Positions 1 to 8,900 are shown, counted from the first letter of the stretch. The stretch is 64,000 nt of DNA from JAVBKU01 sp031553875 (GCA_031553875.1 JAVBKU010000005.1:1-64000); one strand, 5' to 3'. Notes: generated from the letters alone by a model not told the origin. Numbers and translations: made by a program.

Positions 1-146
1 ACCCCGGCAGAAGACGCGGCTAGACCTTTTGCCTACTTTTGCGGCAATGACAACATTTCGAGCAGTGAGGGCAGAGGCCGCTTGCGGACTATGCCGAGTC
101 GCGAGAAATGAAAGCGAAGCTAAAAGTAGGTCGCCGAAGGCGAAAT
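1..146 (+). repeat. Dispersed structured repeat, copy A (left end cut by window edge)
   Basis: This intergenic block shares its ends with three other copies in the window (51703-51868 inverted, 55687-55836, 61554-61715). The shared parts are the ACCCCGGCAGAAGACGCGGC start, the CCTACTTTTGC arm (32-42), and the closing TAAAAGTAGG arm plus the TCGCCGAAGGCGAAATA tail (121-146). Unlike the other copies, about 70 bp of unrelated sequence separates the loop (GGCAATG, 43-49) from the closing arm. The element probably begins before base 1. Confidence 0.8.
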
Positions 147-197
147 AACACTATACAGTCATATATGTCCCTAACAGTAATCCTTAATCACACAGAT

Positions 198-1070
198 ATG
201 AAAAAGCTCCTTGTCGCACTGTCGCTCGCGGCCCTGGCCTCGCTCCCCGCCTTCTCACAGCCGGGTACGGTGGCTCCCCCGTCGCGCTATACCGTTATCG
301 TCGACTACTTCGCTCGTGCGCGCGACGTGTCGCCTTCCTACGCCGATATGGTACGCGCGGGAGTGATAGACGGCTTCCTCAAGCGCAACCGTCAGAACGT
401 TATCGATGCCGCCTCGCTGGGGCTGATGAATATCCCCCAGAGTAATATGATAAGTAATCCCGCCTCCATCGTCAACACCCAGCGCGACGCCGAAGCGAGG
501 CGTGCCCAGGTTATAGAGTCGACCGGCGCCCGCTATGTGGTATCGGGCGGAGTTACATCCTGTGTATTCGTCAATGACTCGCAGGGAGGGAAAGACCACT
601 TCATGACTACGATCGTCTTCAACCTCGTGAGCCACGACCTTAAAACCGGCGCCAGCACCGACCCCGAACAATTCAAGGTCACCGGCTCGGGCAACAGCCC
701 CGCCGACGCCGACAGGAGGGCCATAGCCAGCGTATCCTCGCGTATGGAGTACTATATAGACAACCACTATAAGTTCCTCACCGAGATCCTGCGCATCGAA
801 GAGCAGGACAAGAAAGGCCGTTTCAGCCAGCTATACATACACTGCGGCTCTAACATGGGCGTACAGAACGGCGACCTGTTCTTAGTTTACCTCGAAGAGG
901 AGGTGGCCGGAGTTCCCAGCCGCAAGCAGATCGGCAAGGTAAGGGTCAGGAAGGTGCAGGGCGAAGATATCTCCCTGTGCTCCATCTCCAACGGCGGGGA
1001 CGCCATCGCCGAAGCATTCTTCTCAGTCAAGAGGCTGGTGCTGGTGAGTGACGGCAAGGCTCTATTCTAA
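198..1070 (+). CDS. Secreted CsgG-like protein
   Basis: A 290-residue exported protein. I chose the ATG at 198 because it begins a clear signal peptide (MKKLLVALSLAALASLPAFSQ); an upstream in-frame ATG at 108 lies inside the dispersed repeat. The mature part begins with TVIVDYFARARDV, then has an alternating helix/strand pattern with ARYVVSGGVTSCVF near its middle. This resembles the CsgG/LpoB-type fold, which builds oligomeric periplasmic or outer-membrane assemblies. There is no lipobox, so it is probably soluble or periplasmic rather than a lipoprotein. It is transcribed alone and followed by a strong hairpin terminator at 1113. The fold assignment is by pattern only, and the substrate or partner is unknown. 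Confidence 0.6.
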   Translation: MKKLLVALSLAALASLPAFSQPGTVAPPSRYTVIVDYFARARDVSPSYADMVRAGVIDGFLKRNRQNVIDAASLGLMNIPQSNMISNPASIVNTQRDAEARRAQVIESTGARYVVSGGVTSCVFVNDSQGGKDHFMTTIVFNLVSHDLKTGASTDPEQFKVTGSGNSPADADRRAIASVSSRMEYYIDNHYKFLTEILRIEEQDKKGRFSQLYIHCGSNMGVQNGDLFLVYLEEEVAGVPSRKQIGKVRVRKVQGEDISLCSISNGGDAIAEAFFSVKRLVLVSDGKALF

Positions 1071-1112
1071 GTACAGCTCAAAGAGAGTAAGTCGGCCTCG
1101 CCGGATATATTA

Positions 1113-1151
1113 GAGGAGCGGAACCTGCACAGGTTCCGCTCCTCTATTTTT
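1113..1151. terminator. Bidirectional intrinsic terminator
   Basis: A perfect 15-bp stem (1113-1127 with 1130-1144) with a 2-nt loop is followed by TATTTTTAA. It lies between convergent genes (CsgG-like on plus, lipocalin-like on minus) and can serve both. Confidence 0.85.
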
Positions 1152-1169
1152 AACTTACAGGTAAATACT

Positions 1170-1772
1170 CTACTGACGCACAAATTCAAGCACTACGGCG
1201 CCCTCTGACAGCACGAGCGAATCGGCTGTGAGCTTCACCACGCGCATTGTGTCTGTGAAATCGATGGTCTGCTTGTTGCCGATACTCTGGCCGCGAAGCA
1301 CGATCATGTCGGCGTTATTGATGTCATTGGCGCCGAAAGAGTACCAACCCTGGTAAACGAGAGTGGCCATGTTGATAGATTCGGCCTGACCGTCCTCACC
1401 TATCTTGATACCCTGTACCTTGCCTTCCTGACCGGCGATGGGCTGTACCCATGAGCCTACGAGTTTGTCGGCATCGCGGGGAGTGCGGATAACCACGACC
1501 TTAGTGGCGGCGGGCACCGAACCTTCCACGCCGAGCTCACCTGTGTAGGTCACAACGGCTGTGTCGCCCAACAGCAGGCCGTGAGCCTCTGAGCGGTCGG
1601 CGTCCATAGTGCTGAAAGTGACGGTATCGCCGGCGGCATCGATAACGGTAACGGTGTTCATTGTAGCGTCATAGATAACGCCCTTAAGCGGATTTGCCTT
1701 CTTGTTGCATGTGCAAGAAGCCAGGCATACGGCTACTATGGCCGATAAGATTATAAGTCCTGTTCTTTTCAT
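1170..1772 (-). CDS. Lipocalin-like lipoprotein
   Basis: A 200-residue lipoprotein. The N-terminus MKRTGLIILSAIVAVCLASC ends in a lipobox (LASC), so Cys20 should be lipidated. Residues about 30-90 form a small beta-rich region (VIYDATMNTVTVIDAAGDTV). From about residue 105 the LVGSWVQPI...QGIKI...SINMATL...GWY...LRGQSIGN pattern matches the lipocalin-like domain common in Bacteroides lipoproteins, sometimes preceded by an NlpE-like region. It probably faces the periplasm or sits in the outer membrane; the ligand is unknown. It is a single gene with the shared terminator at 1113 downstream. Confidence 0.7.
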   Translation of the reverse strand: MKRTGLIILSAIVAVCLASCTCNKKANPLKGVIYDATMNTVTVIDAAGDTVTFSTMDADRSEAHGLLLGDTAVVTYTGELGVEGSVPAATKVVVIRTPRDADKLVGSWVQPIAGQEGKVQGIKIGEDGQAESINMATLVYQGWYSFGANDINNADMIVLRGQSIGNKQTIDFTDTMRVVKLTADSLVLSEGAVVLEFVRQ

Positions 1773-1964
1773 AATAGGTTAAGAGTTAATGATTACTGTC
1801 GCAAATATACACTCTTTAAATCTATTACACACAATATCAGCCACTTTTTATTCGAGATATACCCAATGTAAATATACCTGGATATCATATATCCCTTAAT
1901 TTTATATAATTTGGTGCGAAGATTGCAAGTGAAAGACAGGCACATGCCGTGACGCCTCCCCGAT

Positions 1965-2270
1965 ATGGAAAAACCGGAACTCTTCGACAACGCCCCCATG
2001 AAGCAGTACGAACTGCAGGTAGGCGATCCCCGCCCGCGGCTGAAATATGCCATAACCCCCGGCGGAGAGATAGAGCTGCTATACACCCACGTGCCTGTAT
2101 CGCTCGCCGGACGAGGCCTCGGGTCGACGCTTTTAGAGCTGGCCTTTGAGGGTATAGATCGCCGGGGACTGCGCGTAGTGCCGCGATGTCCGTTCGTGAT
2201 GCGCTATATAAACAACCACCCGAAGTGGCAGCGCCTTACAAGACCAAGACAAACCCCTAACAACAAATAG
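1965..2270 (+). CDS. Small GNAT (YjdJ-type) N-acetyltransferase
   Basis: A 101-residue protein of the short GNAT subfamily (YjdJ/GCN5-related). The visible signature is LKYAITPGGEIELLYTHVPVSLAGRGLGSTLL, in which RGLGSTLL is the acetyl-CoA pyrophosphate-binding loop. The C-terminus has the usual LRVVPRCPFVMRYINNHPKW ending. The start at 1965 fits the family length. It is followed after only 2 nt by an iron-sulfur protein gene; the two domains also occur adjacent or fused in other bacteria, so they probably work together, but the substrate is unknown. I see no Shine-Dalgarno, as usual in this phylum. Confidence 0.8.
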   Translation: MEKPELFDNAPMKQYELQVGDPRPRLKYAITPGGEIELLYTHVPVSLAGRGLGSTLLELAFEGIDRRGLRVVPRCPFVMRYINNHPKWQRLTRPRQTPNNK

Positions 2271-2272
2271 CC

Positions 2273-2533
2273 ATGTCAGAAAAAAAAGAATCGAAAGAAG
2301 AGGTAGTAAAAGAGTATTCTAACGGCGAGATAACGATCGTCTGGCGTCCGGCCAAATGTATACACATAGGTATCTGCGTACGGCTGCTGCCCAAGGTCTA
2401 CAACGTGACCCGGAGGCCGTGGGTGAGCATCAAAAATGCCACCACCGAGGAACTCATCGAGCAGATAGACCGTTGTCCCTCGCGCGCGCTGACCTACTAC
2501 TGGGTCGATGGCCGAGGCAAGGACAAAGCCTGA
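2273..2533 (+). CDS. Divergent 4Fe-4S mono-cluster protein (Fer4_19 type)
   Basis: An 86-residue protein matching the Fer4_19 family. The pattern is AKCIHIGICVRLLPKVYNV, then a tryptophan-containing stretch and IDRCPSRAL, giving Cys29, Cys35 and Cys68 with His31 as possible cluster ligands. The family is described as a divergent single 4Fe-4S domain. It starts 2 nt after the GNAT gene and is surely co-transcribed with it. The N-terminal 14 residues are charged and probably disordered. Function unknown; a redox or sensory role alongside the acetyltransferase is inference only. Confidence 0.75.
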   Translation: MSEKKESKEEVVKEYSNGEITIVWRPAKCIHIGICVRLLPKVYNVTRRPWVSIKNATTEELIEQIDRCPSRALTYYWVDGRGKDKA

Positions 2534-2655
2534 GCCCCGGCACAAAGCCACCCCTATCGGCGTCGACCCTGACCCCTACCGATAACGCGCCCCTCATATA
2601 ATTCACATTCCGGCACACTACTGAACATATTTTTTTAACCTTAAAAACAACTGTT

Positions 2656-3276
2656 ATGGAAAACGAATTGATGAACACAGCCAGGGAAGCCGTCAAATAT
2701 TGGTGGGTATCCCTTATCGGAGGCGTCTTCGCCATCATCCTGGGTATATGGTGTTTTATGACACCGGACGTGACGCTGGCCGCACTTGTTTACCTGTTTA
2801 TAGCAGCCTTTATCGTGACGGGCCTGTTCGAGATAATCTTCGCCCTCGACAATAAAAAACGGCTCGAGGGATGGGGTTGGACCCTCACCAGCGGTATTAT
2901 CGAAGCGGCCCTGGGTATTATAATGCTGTTCATGCCGCTTGTGGTGGTAACGGCCATACTGTTCTACTTCGTGGGCTTCTGGATCATGTTCCGCTCTTTC
3001 TGGGCCATCGGCGAAGCCTTCAGGATGCAGACCGTGGGCATAAAGGGCTGGGGAGGATTCCTCACGCTGGCCATATTGAGCCTGTTGTTCTCGCTTATAT
3101 TCCTGTTCAGCCCCTTCTTCAGCGGCGTATTTATGGTGACTTTCATTTCGATGGCATTGATCCTCTACGGTATCTATCGCATATCCCTGTCCTTCACACT
3201 GAAGTCACTCCATGAGAAGGTAGATACCAAGCGTATACGTAAGACTGCAGCCAAACCTGCGTCAAAGCAAGAATAA
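2656..3276 (+). CDS. hdeD: HdeD-family membrane protein
   Basis: A 206-residue integral membrane protein with six hydrophobic segments in pairs, the DUF308/HdeD layout. The first pair begins at WWVSLIGGVFAIILGIWCF, the middle pair at TLTSGIIEAALGIIMLFMP, and the last pair lies between about residues 130 and 180. It ends with a basic cytoplasmic tail rich in Lys and Arg. In E. coli HdeD belongs to the acid fitness island; here a gad acid-resistance operon lies 40 kb away, so a link is suggestive but unproven. It is a single gene with a terminator at 3311. Confidence 0.85.
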   Translation: MENELMNTAREAVKYWWVSLIGGVFAIILGIWCFMTPDVTLAALVYLFIAAFIVTGLFEIIFALDNKKRLEGWGWTLTSGIIEAALGIIMLFMPLVVVTAILFYFVGFWIMFRSFWAIGEAFRMQTVGIKGWGGFLTLAILSLLFSLIFLFSPFFSGVFMVTFISMALILYGIYRISLSFTLKSLHEKVDTKRIRKTAAKPASKQE

Positions 3277-3310
3277 CTACGGTTATAACGCACCTTGCAA
3301 GGGTAAAGAA

Positions 3311-3340
3311 TTTGGGCGGCTTCATCAGAAGCCGCCCAAA
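3311..3340. terminator. Bidirectional intrinsic terminator
   Basis: A 13-bp perfect stem (TTTGGGCGGCTTC with its complement) has an ATCA loop and A/T-rich flanks on both sides. It lies between hdeD and a small minus-strand gene. Confidence 0.85.
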
Positions 3341-3393
3341 TTAATTTATGCCATACCCGGCGCCACAGGATATATCGCCGGTATAATCACCGC

Positions 3394-3594
3394 CTATCCC
3401 CTGCTCTCCATGCTGTCCACATCGGGATTGATCAGGATCGTATCCTCGTCTATCTCCTCCTCAGAGGGTGAGTCCCCTGGTTTTTTGACAGCCTTCTTGC
3501 CTGTATCCATATCTTCGGGGGTGAGCTGCGTGCGGGTTTTGATGTTCTTGGGGGTAGGAATAACGCATGAGGCGTCTTTTTTCACTTCTTTCAT
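3394..3594 (-). CDS. Small hypothetical protein
   Basis: A 66-residue hydrophilic, probably disordered protein (MKEVKKDASCVIPTPKNIKT...). It is rich in Lys, Pro, Asp and Glu, with an acidic C-terminal half (SEEEIDEDTILINPDVDSM). No domain is recognised. I support it over the overlapping plus-strand frame because its composition is protein-like, an A-rich stretch precedes its ATG, and it reads toward the bidirectional terminator at 3311. There is no membrane segment or signal peptide. It could still be spurious. Confidence 0.5.
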   Translation of the reverse strand: MKEVKKDASCVIPTPKNIKTRTQLTPEDMDTGKKAVKKPGDSPSEEEIDEDTILINPDVDSMESRG

Positions 3595-3722
3595 GACTAC
3601 GTGTTTTTTAGGGGCGGGATTTTACGTTCCTCGCTGTTAAACTGAATTTGATCTGTGTTCTATATAGTCAATTTCCGTGCCTGAAAATAAGTGGATACTT
3701 TGGAAATAATAAACTCGTCCTT

Positions 3723-4220
3723 TCAGCCCGCAACCCCCGCTTTCCTCTTGCACTTCCCCGACCACTCCACTATATCGAGCCGCACGATCTCCGTACGATG
3801 GAACGAGCCCGCGGCGTACTTCATACCCATAGCCTTGTCTCCGGGCGAATATTTATCAAGTAACAGCTCCAGCGCCCGCATCCTCTCTTTCTCCGGCAGA
3901 CCCGTACAGGCGCGGCAGTCGAGGATTATACTCCGGTAGGCAGTGGTGAACTTATCGGAAACAACCTCCGTCTCCCCCACCACACAGAACGACACTTTAG
4001 CTCGCCCCGCAATATACCGCAACTTCCTACCCTCGGGCGCACAGTGGAGGTATATGGCTCCGGCTCCGTCCCACACGTAATTTATGGGAATGCCGTAGGC
4101 CCCGCCCTCCCCGTCGTTCATAGAGAGCACTCCGTATTCGCCGCCCCGGAGAAGTTCCGTGGCCTCTGTTTCGTCGAGCAGCCTGTCCTGCCGCCGTACT
4201 TTATCGTTAGAATATTTCAT
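3723..4220 (-). CDS. NimA-like pyridoxamine 5'-phosphate oxidase-family protein
   Basis: A 165-residue protein of the flavin-binding split-barrel family. The pattern begins with an N-terminal helix (DETEATELLRGGEYGVLSM), then YGIPINYVWDGAGAIYLHCAPEGRKLRYI and KVSFCVVGETEVV, and ends in EIVRLDIVEWSGK. This is the layout of NimA-like proteins, usually FMN-dependent reductases of unknown natural substrate. Some relatives (nim genes) reduce 5-nitroimidazoles in Bacteroides, but this family is broad and resistance cannot be inferred here. It is monocistronic and divergent from the helicase gene. Confidence 0.8.
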   Translation of the reverse strand: MKYSNDKVRRQDRLLDETEATELLRGGEYGVLSMNDGEGGAYGIPINYVWDGAGAIYLHCAPEGRKLRYIAGRAKVSFCVVGETEVVSDKFTTAYRSIILDCRACTGLPEKERMRALELLLDKYSPGDKAMGMKYAAGSFHRTEIVRLDIVEWSGKCKRKAGVAG

Positions 4221-4343
4221 GGTCCGAAGTGGTTTTATATATTATTCTGCAAAATTACAAATTTCGCACAAGCCCGCCAAATGCCTCTTCTACACGCCTG
4301 TGCCTATTATTCCGATGGAAGCAGGTGAATTAATCGCGGTTTT

Positions 4344-4375
4344 ATTGAAAAGTCCGCCAACTATGCGTAATTTTG
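4344..4375 (+). promoter_or_regulatory. Bacteroidetes-type promoter for the DEAD-box helicase
   Basis: TTG at 4345-4347, a 20-nt spacer and TAATTTTG at 4368-4375 fit the phylum's -33 TTG / -7 TAnnTTTG promoter. This places the transcript start near 4382, about 110 nt before the helicase ATG. Confidence 0.6.
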
Positions 4376-4489
4376 CGACGGTAAAGCCTCTGCTTCGTTT
4401 CCCGAGCGGAAAACTTCTCCCGGACAGCGGCGCCATATCTTCTATCATATTAACAATCAAGCCCCATAGGCGGGCATCAACTACATAGG

Positions 4490-5698
4490 ATGACATTCGA
4501 CGAATTCGGCATTTCAGAGCCGATATTAAAAGCAATTACCGAAAAAGGATACGTAACCCCCACCCCCATTCAGGAACAGGCCATACCCATAGCCCTCTCG
4601 GGCAAAGACCTGTTAGGCACGGCACAGACCGGCACAGGCAAGACGGCCGCCTTCGCCATTCCCATCATAGAGCAACTGCTCAAGGACTCTGCTCCCGAAA
4701 AAGAGGAGGGCCGCAACAAGGATAAAGGCAAGGATAAGGGTAAATTCAGGGGTAAGGAACGTAACAAAGAAAAGGCCGCCCTCGACCGCCAGATCAGGGC
4801 GTTGATACTCACTCCCACCCGCGAACTGGCCGCCCAGATCAGCGACTGTTTCAGAGACTACTCAAAGCACACAGGCCTCAGGCAGTGCGTTATCTTCGGC
4901 GGCGTGAAACAGAAACCGCAGACCGAAAAGCTCTTGAAGGGCGTCGACATACTCATCGCCACTCCGGGCCGCCTGGGCGACCTTATGGGCCAGGGCTTCA
5001 TCTCGCTCGACTATGTTAAGCACTTCGTGCTCGACGAGGCCGACAGGATGCTCGACATGGGTTTCATCGGCGACATCAAGCGCCTGTTGCCCAAGCTGCC
5101 CACCGACCGCCAGACGCTCTTCTTCTCGGCCACCATGCCCTCTGCCATCGTATCACTCTCGCACAGCATGCTCCATCACCCCTCTCGCATAGAGATCAGC
5201 CCCGAGGCCCCGGTGGTGGAGACTATCGACCAGATGATATATTTCGTTGAGAAGACCGATAAGAAAGACCTTCTCATAGAGCTCCTGCGCAAGCATAAGG
5301 GCGAATCGGTGCTGGTTTTCTCGCGCACCAAGCACGGCGCCGACAAGATCACCAAGATACTCTCCAAGGCCGGCATCCCGAGCGACTCCATCCACGGCGA
5401 CAAGACCCAGGGAGCCAGGGAGCGCGCGCTGGCCAACTTCAAGAGCGGCAAGACCCGCGTGATGATCGCCACCGACATCGCCGCGCGCGGCCTCGACATC
5501 AACGACCTGCCGATAGTGATAAACTACGACATGCCCGACCTGGCCGAGACCTACGTCCACCGCATTGGCCGCACAGGCCGCGCGGGCAAGAGGGGCCGGG
5601 CCATATCGTTCTGTTCGATGGAGGAACACATGCTCTTCCGCGAGATACAGCAGATGGCGGGCAAGGCCATCCACTCCGAACTCTACCCAAGTTATTAG
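4490..5698 (+). CDS. DEAD-box RNA helicase (RhlE-like)
   Basis: A 402-residue ATP-dependent RNA helicase. The motifs appear in order: Q motif (F3 to TPIQEQAIP), motif I AQTGTGKTAAF (about 45-55), Ia PTRELA, TPGR, DEADRMLDMGF (about 182), SAT, then helicase C-domain motifs and the HRIGRTGRAG arginine fingers. A Lys/Gly/Glu-rich insert of about 30 residues (about 67-97) sits between motifs I and Ia, where RhlE-type proteins normally have only a short loop. The basic C-terminal tail often seen in RhlE is absent. It probably acts in ribosome assembly or RNA turnover. A promoter lies at 4344. Confidence 0.9.
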   Translation: MTFDEFGISEPILKAITEKGYVTPTPIQEQAIPIALSGKDLLGTAQTGTGKTAAFAIPIIEQLLKDSAPEKEEGRNKDKGKDKGKFRGKERNKEKAALDRQIRALILTPTRELAAQISDCFRDYSKHTGLRQCVIFGGVKQKPQTEKLLKGVDILIATPGRLGDLMGQGFISLDYVKHFVLDEADRMLDMGFIGDIKRLLPKLPTDRQTLFFSATMPSAIVSLSHSMLHHPSRIEISPEAPVVETIDQMIYFVEKTDKKDLLIELLRKHKGESVLVFSRTKHGADKITKILSKAGIPSDSIHGDKTQGARERALANFKSGKTRVMIATDIAARGLDINDLPIVINYDMPDLAETYVHRIGRTGRAGKRGRAISFCSMEEHMLFREIQQMAGKAIHSELYPSY

Positions 5699-5799
5699 CT
5701 GCAAATTCCTCGTAACGTGCGAATATTCAGCAATTAACGCTATATTGCAAGAATAAACAGTAAACCACCCCCTACCCATCTCTTGGCTGGCGGATAGTT

Positions 5800-6783
5800 A
5801 TGGAGAAAAAACGACTCGACTGGATAGACTGTGCCAAAGGCGTGGGTATCATCTGCATGGTGGCAGGGCACGTGTTTTTCATTGATGCCTTGACCGATGT
5901 TCTGGGTCTGTTACGCATGCCCTTGTTTTTCTTTATTGCAGGATATCTGTTCAAGCCAAACACCGACTACAAAGGTTACCTTATACGTAAATGGTGGCAC
6001 CTGCTAGTGCCCTATTTTGCATATTGCACGGCTTTGTCTGTTATACAATACCTATTTACCGATCACGCGCCTTTGGGGGTGATGATAGAAAGAATCTTAC
6101 TCGGCGGCACCAAGTTGGTGGCTACGCGGTGGATGGGGCCCTGCTGGTTCATCACCTGTTTCTTTATCGCCCAACAGGCATGTAATTTTCTTGTAAACAA
6201 CTACAAAGAGAGAACCGTCATCATCATAGCGGTGTTATCGCTGGCCATGGCTTATATGAATGAGTATTTCTTTAAGGAAGTATTCTTCCCCTGGTCGGCA
6301 AACAACGCTCTTTACGCATTTCCAGTATTATACTCCGGTTACCTTTATCGTAAGTACGTGGAGAACAATCTACCTCCACGCCCTATCCTTGTAACTGCGC
6401 TTGTCGTAGCCTCGTTAGCGGCAGCTTGTGTATGGCCGTCTATGATACTTGCCATATATGGCGTAGTCTATGGCTGGCCGGTGTTGACCTTCGTGATAGG
6501 TCTTATAATGATACACGCCGTCATACTACTTTCCAAATTCTTGTGCAAGCGGTTACCTGTAGTGGCAAAGCCACTGCGTTATGCCGGTAAGGCCACTCTG
6601 GCAGTACTCTGTCTTAATATGTTCTTCATTTCTGCCATCAAATCGCTTGCATTCAGGTTAGCCTTGCCTATTCTGAACAATCATTGGATAATATTATGGC
6701 TCGTCATATCGATGTGCCTCGTGGCCTACTGGGTATTCACCAAATCCAGGATTACGAGGGTTTTATTCTTGGGCATGAAGTAA
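5800..6783 (+). CDS. Membrane acyltransferase family 3, paralog 1
   Basis: A 327-residue multipass membrane protein with about ten hydrophobic segments. The N-terminus carries the family signature RLDWIDCAKGVGIICMVAGH, in which His24 is the predicted catalytic residue. It resembles the fucose 4-O-acetylase/OafA group that transfers acyl groups onto surface sugars. There is no fused SGNH domain. It is the first of three tandem paralogs spaced about 1.02 kb apart, and shares DHAPLGVMIERILLGG and FPWSANNALYA blocks with the other two. The acceptor glycan is unknown and no glycosyltransferases lie next to it. Confidence 0.85.
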   Translation: MEKKRLDWIDCAKGVGIICMVAGHVFFIDALTDVLGLLRMPLFFFIAGYLFKPNTDYKGYLIRKWWHLLVPYFAYCTALSVIQYLFTDHAPLGVMIERILLGGTKLVATRWMGPCWFITCFFIAQQACNFLVNNYKERTVIIIAVLSLAMAYMNEYFFKEVFFPWSANNALYAFPVLYSGYLYRKYVENNLPPRPILVTALVVASLAAACVWPSMILAIYGVVYGWPVLTFVIGLIMIHAVILLSKFLCKRLPVVAKPLRYAGKATLAVLCLNMFFISAIKSLAFRLALPILNNHWIILWLVISMCLVAYWVFTKSRITRVLFLGMK

Positions 6784-6819
6784 TATTGGTTTCTGTATAA
6801 TCTTTCTAAAGACAGATTT

Positions 6820-7815
6820 ATGGATAAGAAAAGACTTGATTGGATCGACTTCGCCAAAGGCGTGGGTATCATCTGCATGGTTATCGGACATGTATTCTTG
6901 GAAAAAGAATTCGGCGTAAGGGTCATATACCTGTTCCATATGCCGCTATTCTTTTTCATCGGGGGATACCTTCTCAAACCCTCTGTCGACTACAAGGGAT
7001 TCCTCAAGCACAAAGCACAGCATCTGCTCGTGCCCTATTTCGCGTTCTGCATCCTGCTTACTGCCATACAATATATGCGCACCGACCACGCTCCTCTGGG
7101 AGTGATGATCGAAAGATTCATGCTCGGAGGATTGAAGCTGGAAGATACCTGGTGGATGGGGCCCTATTGGTTCATCACCTGTTTCTTCTTCACCCAACAG
7201 TTCTGCAATCTGCTTATAACCAAATGCAAGGAGAGGACGATAATAGTGACTCTGGCGCTGGCGCTCGCGGCAGCCTATGTGAATGAATTTTTCTTCCCAA
7301 AGATGTTTTTCCCATGGTCTATCAACAACGTCCTATACACTCTTCCGATATTCTATACCGGCTACCTGTACCGCAAATATGTGGAAGATAAGATACGCAT
7401 ACCCTCGATCCTTATATTCGTTTTATCGGCAGCAGCGTTAGTCGGGGTCTACTTATGGCCCTCCATGACGCTCGACATATGGCCGGCCGATTACGGATGG
7501 CCCGTAGTAACTTTCATCGCAGGACTGACAATGATTGGCGCCCTTATACTCGTCTCCAAATTCCTGTGCGACCGGTTCCCCCTGGCCATAAAACCGTTAT
7601 GCTATACAGGCAAGGCCTCTATGGTAGTGCTTTGTCTACACACCTTCTTCATCTTTGCCGCCGAATATTTCGCATTCCGGTACGCCATACCTATATTTAA
7701 AAATCCCTGGATAGAGTTGCTTTTCGCCACCTCCATGTCGGTCGCTTCATACTGGGTGTTTAATAAATTCAGGATCACAAGGCGGTTATTCCTGGGAGTA
7801 AAATCCCCCTGTTAA
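6820..7815 (+). CDS. Membrane acyltransferase family 3, paralog 2
   Basis: A 331-residue paralog of the preceding gene with the same N-terminal KKRLDWIDFAKGVGIICMV signature and catalytic GH, and about ten membrane segments. It is visibly closer to paralog 3 than to paralog 1 (shared LFHMPLFFFIGGYLL, HLLVPYFAFCI and TDHAPLGVMIERF). It starts 36 nt after paralog 1 and ends 28 nt before paralog 3, so the three are probably one transcript. The predicted role is O-acylation of a cell-surface polysaccharide. Retention of the catalytic motif suggests all copies are active. Confidence 0.85.
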   Translation: MDKKRLDWIDFAKGVGIICMVIGHVFLEKEFGVRVIYLFHMPLFFFIGGYLLKPSVDYKGFLKHKAQHLLVPYFAFCILLTAIQYMRTDHAPLGVMIERFMLGGLKLEDTWWMGPYWFITCFFFTQQFCNLLITKCKERTIIVTLALALAAAYVNEFFFPKMFFPWSINNVLYTLPIFYTGYLYRKYVEDKIRIPSILIFVLSAAALVGVYLWPSMTLDIWPADYGWPVVTFIAGLTMIGALILVSKFLCDRFPLAIKPLCYTGKASMVVLCLHTFFIFAAEYFAFRYAIPIFKNPWIELLFATSMSVASYWVFNKFRITRRLFLGVKSPC

Positions 7816-7843
7816 ACTTCTTCCCCGCAGATATATTAAAGGT

Positions 7844-8836
7844 ATGCCCTACGACAAGAAACGACTCGACTGGATCGACTTCGCCAAAGGCGTGGGGATA
7901 ACTTGTGTGGTAGCGGGACATATTTTCACGGAAGGCTTCGGTCACAATACCATCTACCTGTTCCACATGCCCCTATTCTTTTTCATCGGGGGATATCTCC
8001 TTAGGCCCACCAATGATTACAGGGGATTTCTAAAACGTAAAACACAACACCTCCTGGTCCCTTATTTCGCGTTTTGTATAGTATTGACTTTCGTACAATA
8101 CCTGCGTACCGATCACGCTCCGTTGGGAGTGATGATCGAAAGATTTATACTCGGAGGTATCAAATTATCGGATACAGGGTGGATGGAACCTTACTGGTTC
8201 ATCACCTGCTTCTTTATAACACAACAACTGTTCAACATTCTGGCCACCAAATGCAGGGAAAGGACGATAATTGTCATAATGGCTTTATCGCTGGCGGCGG
8301 CCTATGTAAATGAATTTTTATTCCCGAAAATATTCTTCCCCTGGTCGGCGAACAATGTTTTTTACGCACTCCCCATATTCTACTCCGGTTACCTGTATCG
8401 TAAATACGTAGAGGACAAACTACATATATCCACGATCCTGATAGCAGTCCTCGTGGCGGCGGCGATAGTCGGGGTTTACATCTGGCCGTCGATGCATCCC
8501 GGCATTTTCATCAACCGATACGGCTGGCCCGTAGTGACTTTCGCCATAGGCCTGGTGATGATCCATGCCCTTATACTTGTCTCTAAGTCCTTGTGCGATC
8601 GATTCCCTATACTATCCAAACCCGTACGTTACACCGGCACGGCATCTATGGTAGTGCTTTGCCTTCACCCTTTCTTTTTCTTTATAACTGAATTCCTTGC
8701 TTTCAAATTCACTCTGCCTGCCTTGGCGGGATCGTGGGTTAAATTACTTTTCGCCCTCTGCATGTCCGTGGCGGCATACTGGATATTCGGCAGGTTCCGC
8801 ATCACCCGGCACATATTCCTGGGGCAGCCACGATAA
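7844..8836 (+). CDS. Membrane acyltransferase family 3, paralog 3
   Basis: A 330-residue third copy (KKRLDWIDFAKGVGITCVVAGH near the N-terminus). The layout, membrane segments and catalytic His are the same as in the two upstream genes. It differs most in the C-terminal third and in a few substitutions around the predicted active-site loop (ICMV becomes TCVV). Its start follows AAAGGT; the alternative of an upstream start is limited by the previous gene's stop. It is followed by a MITE-like element rather than an obvious terminator. The function is inferred to be surface-glycan acylation. Confidence 0.85.
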   Translation: MPYDKKRLDWIDFAKGVGITCVVAGHIFTEGFGHNTIYLFHMPLFFFIGGYLLRPTNDYRGFLKRKTQHLLVPYFAFCIVLTFVQYLRTDHAPLGVMIERFILGGIKLSDTGWMEPYWFITCFFITQQLFNILATKCRERTIIVIMALSLAAAYVNEFLFPKIFFPWSANNVFYALPIFYSGYLYRKYVEDKLHISTILIAVLVAAAIVGVYIWPSMHPGIFINRYGWPVVTFAIGLVMIHALILVSKSLCDRFPILSKPVRYTGTASMVVLCLHPFFFFITEFLAFKFTLPALAGSWVKLLFALCMSVAAYWIFGRFRITRHIFLGQPR

Positions 8837-8900
8837 GCGTGTTTGCCGTTCATAGCGACACAATCCTGTGTACAGGTTATTGAAAGTTGGTTTTATGTTA

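Noticed and set aside
3723..4220. Metronidazole-resistance nim gene
   Set aside because: The protein is only NimA-like by fold. The family is broad, and nothing such as an adjacent IS promoter supports a resistance role.
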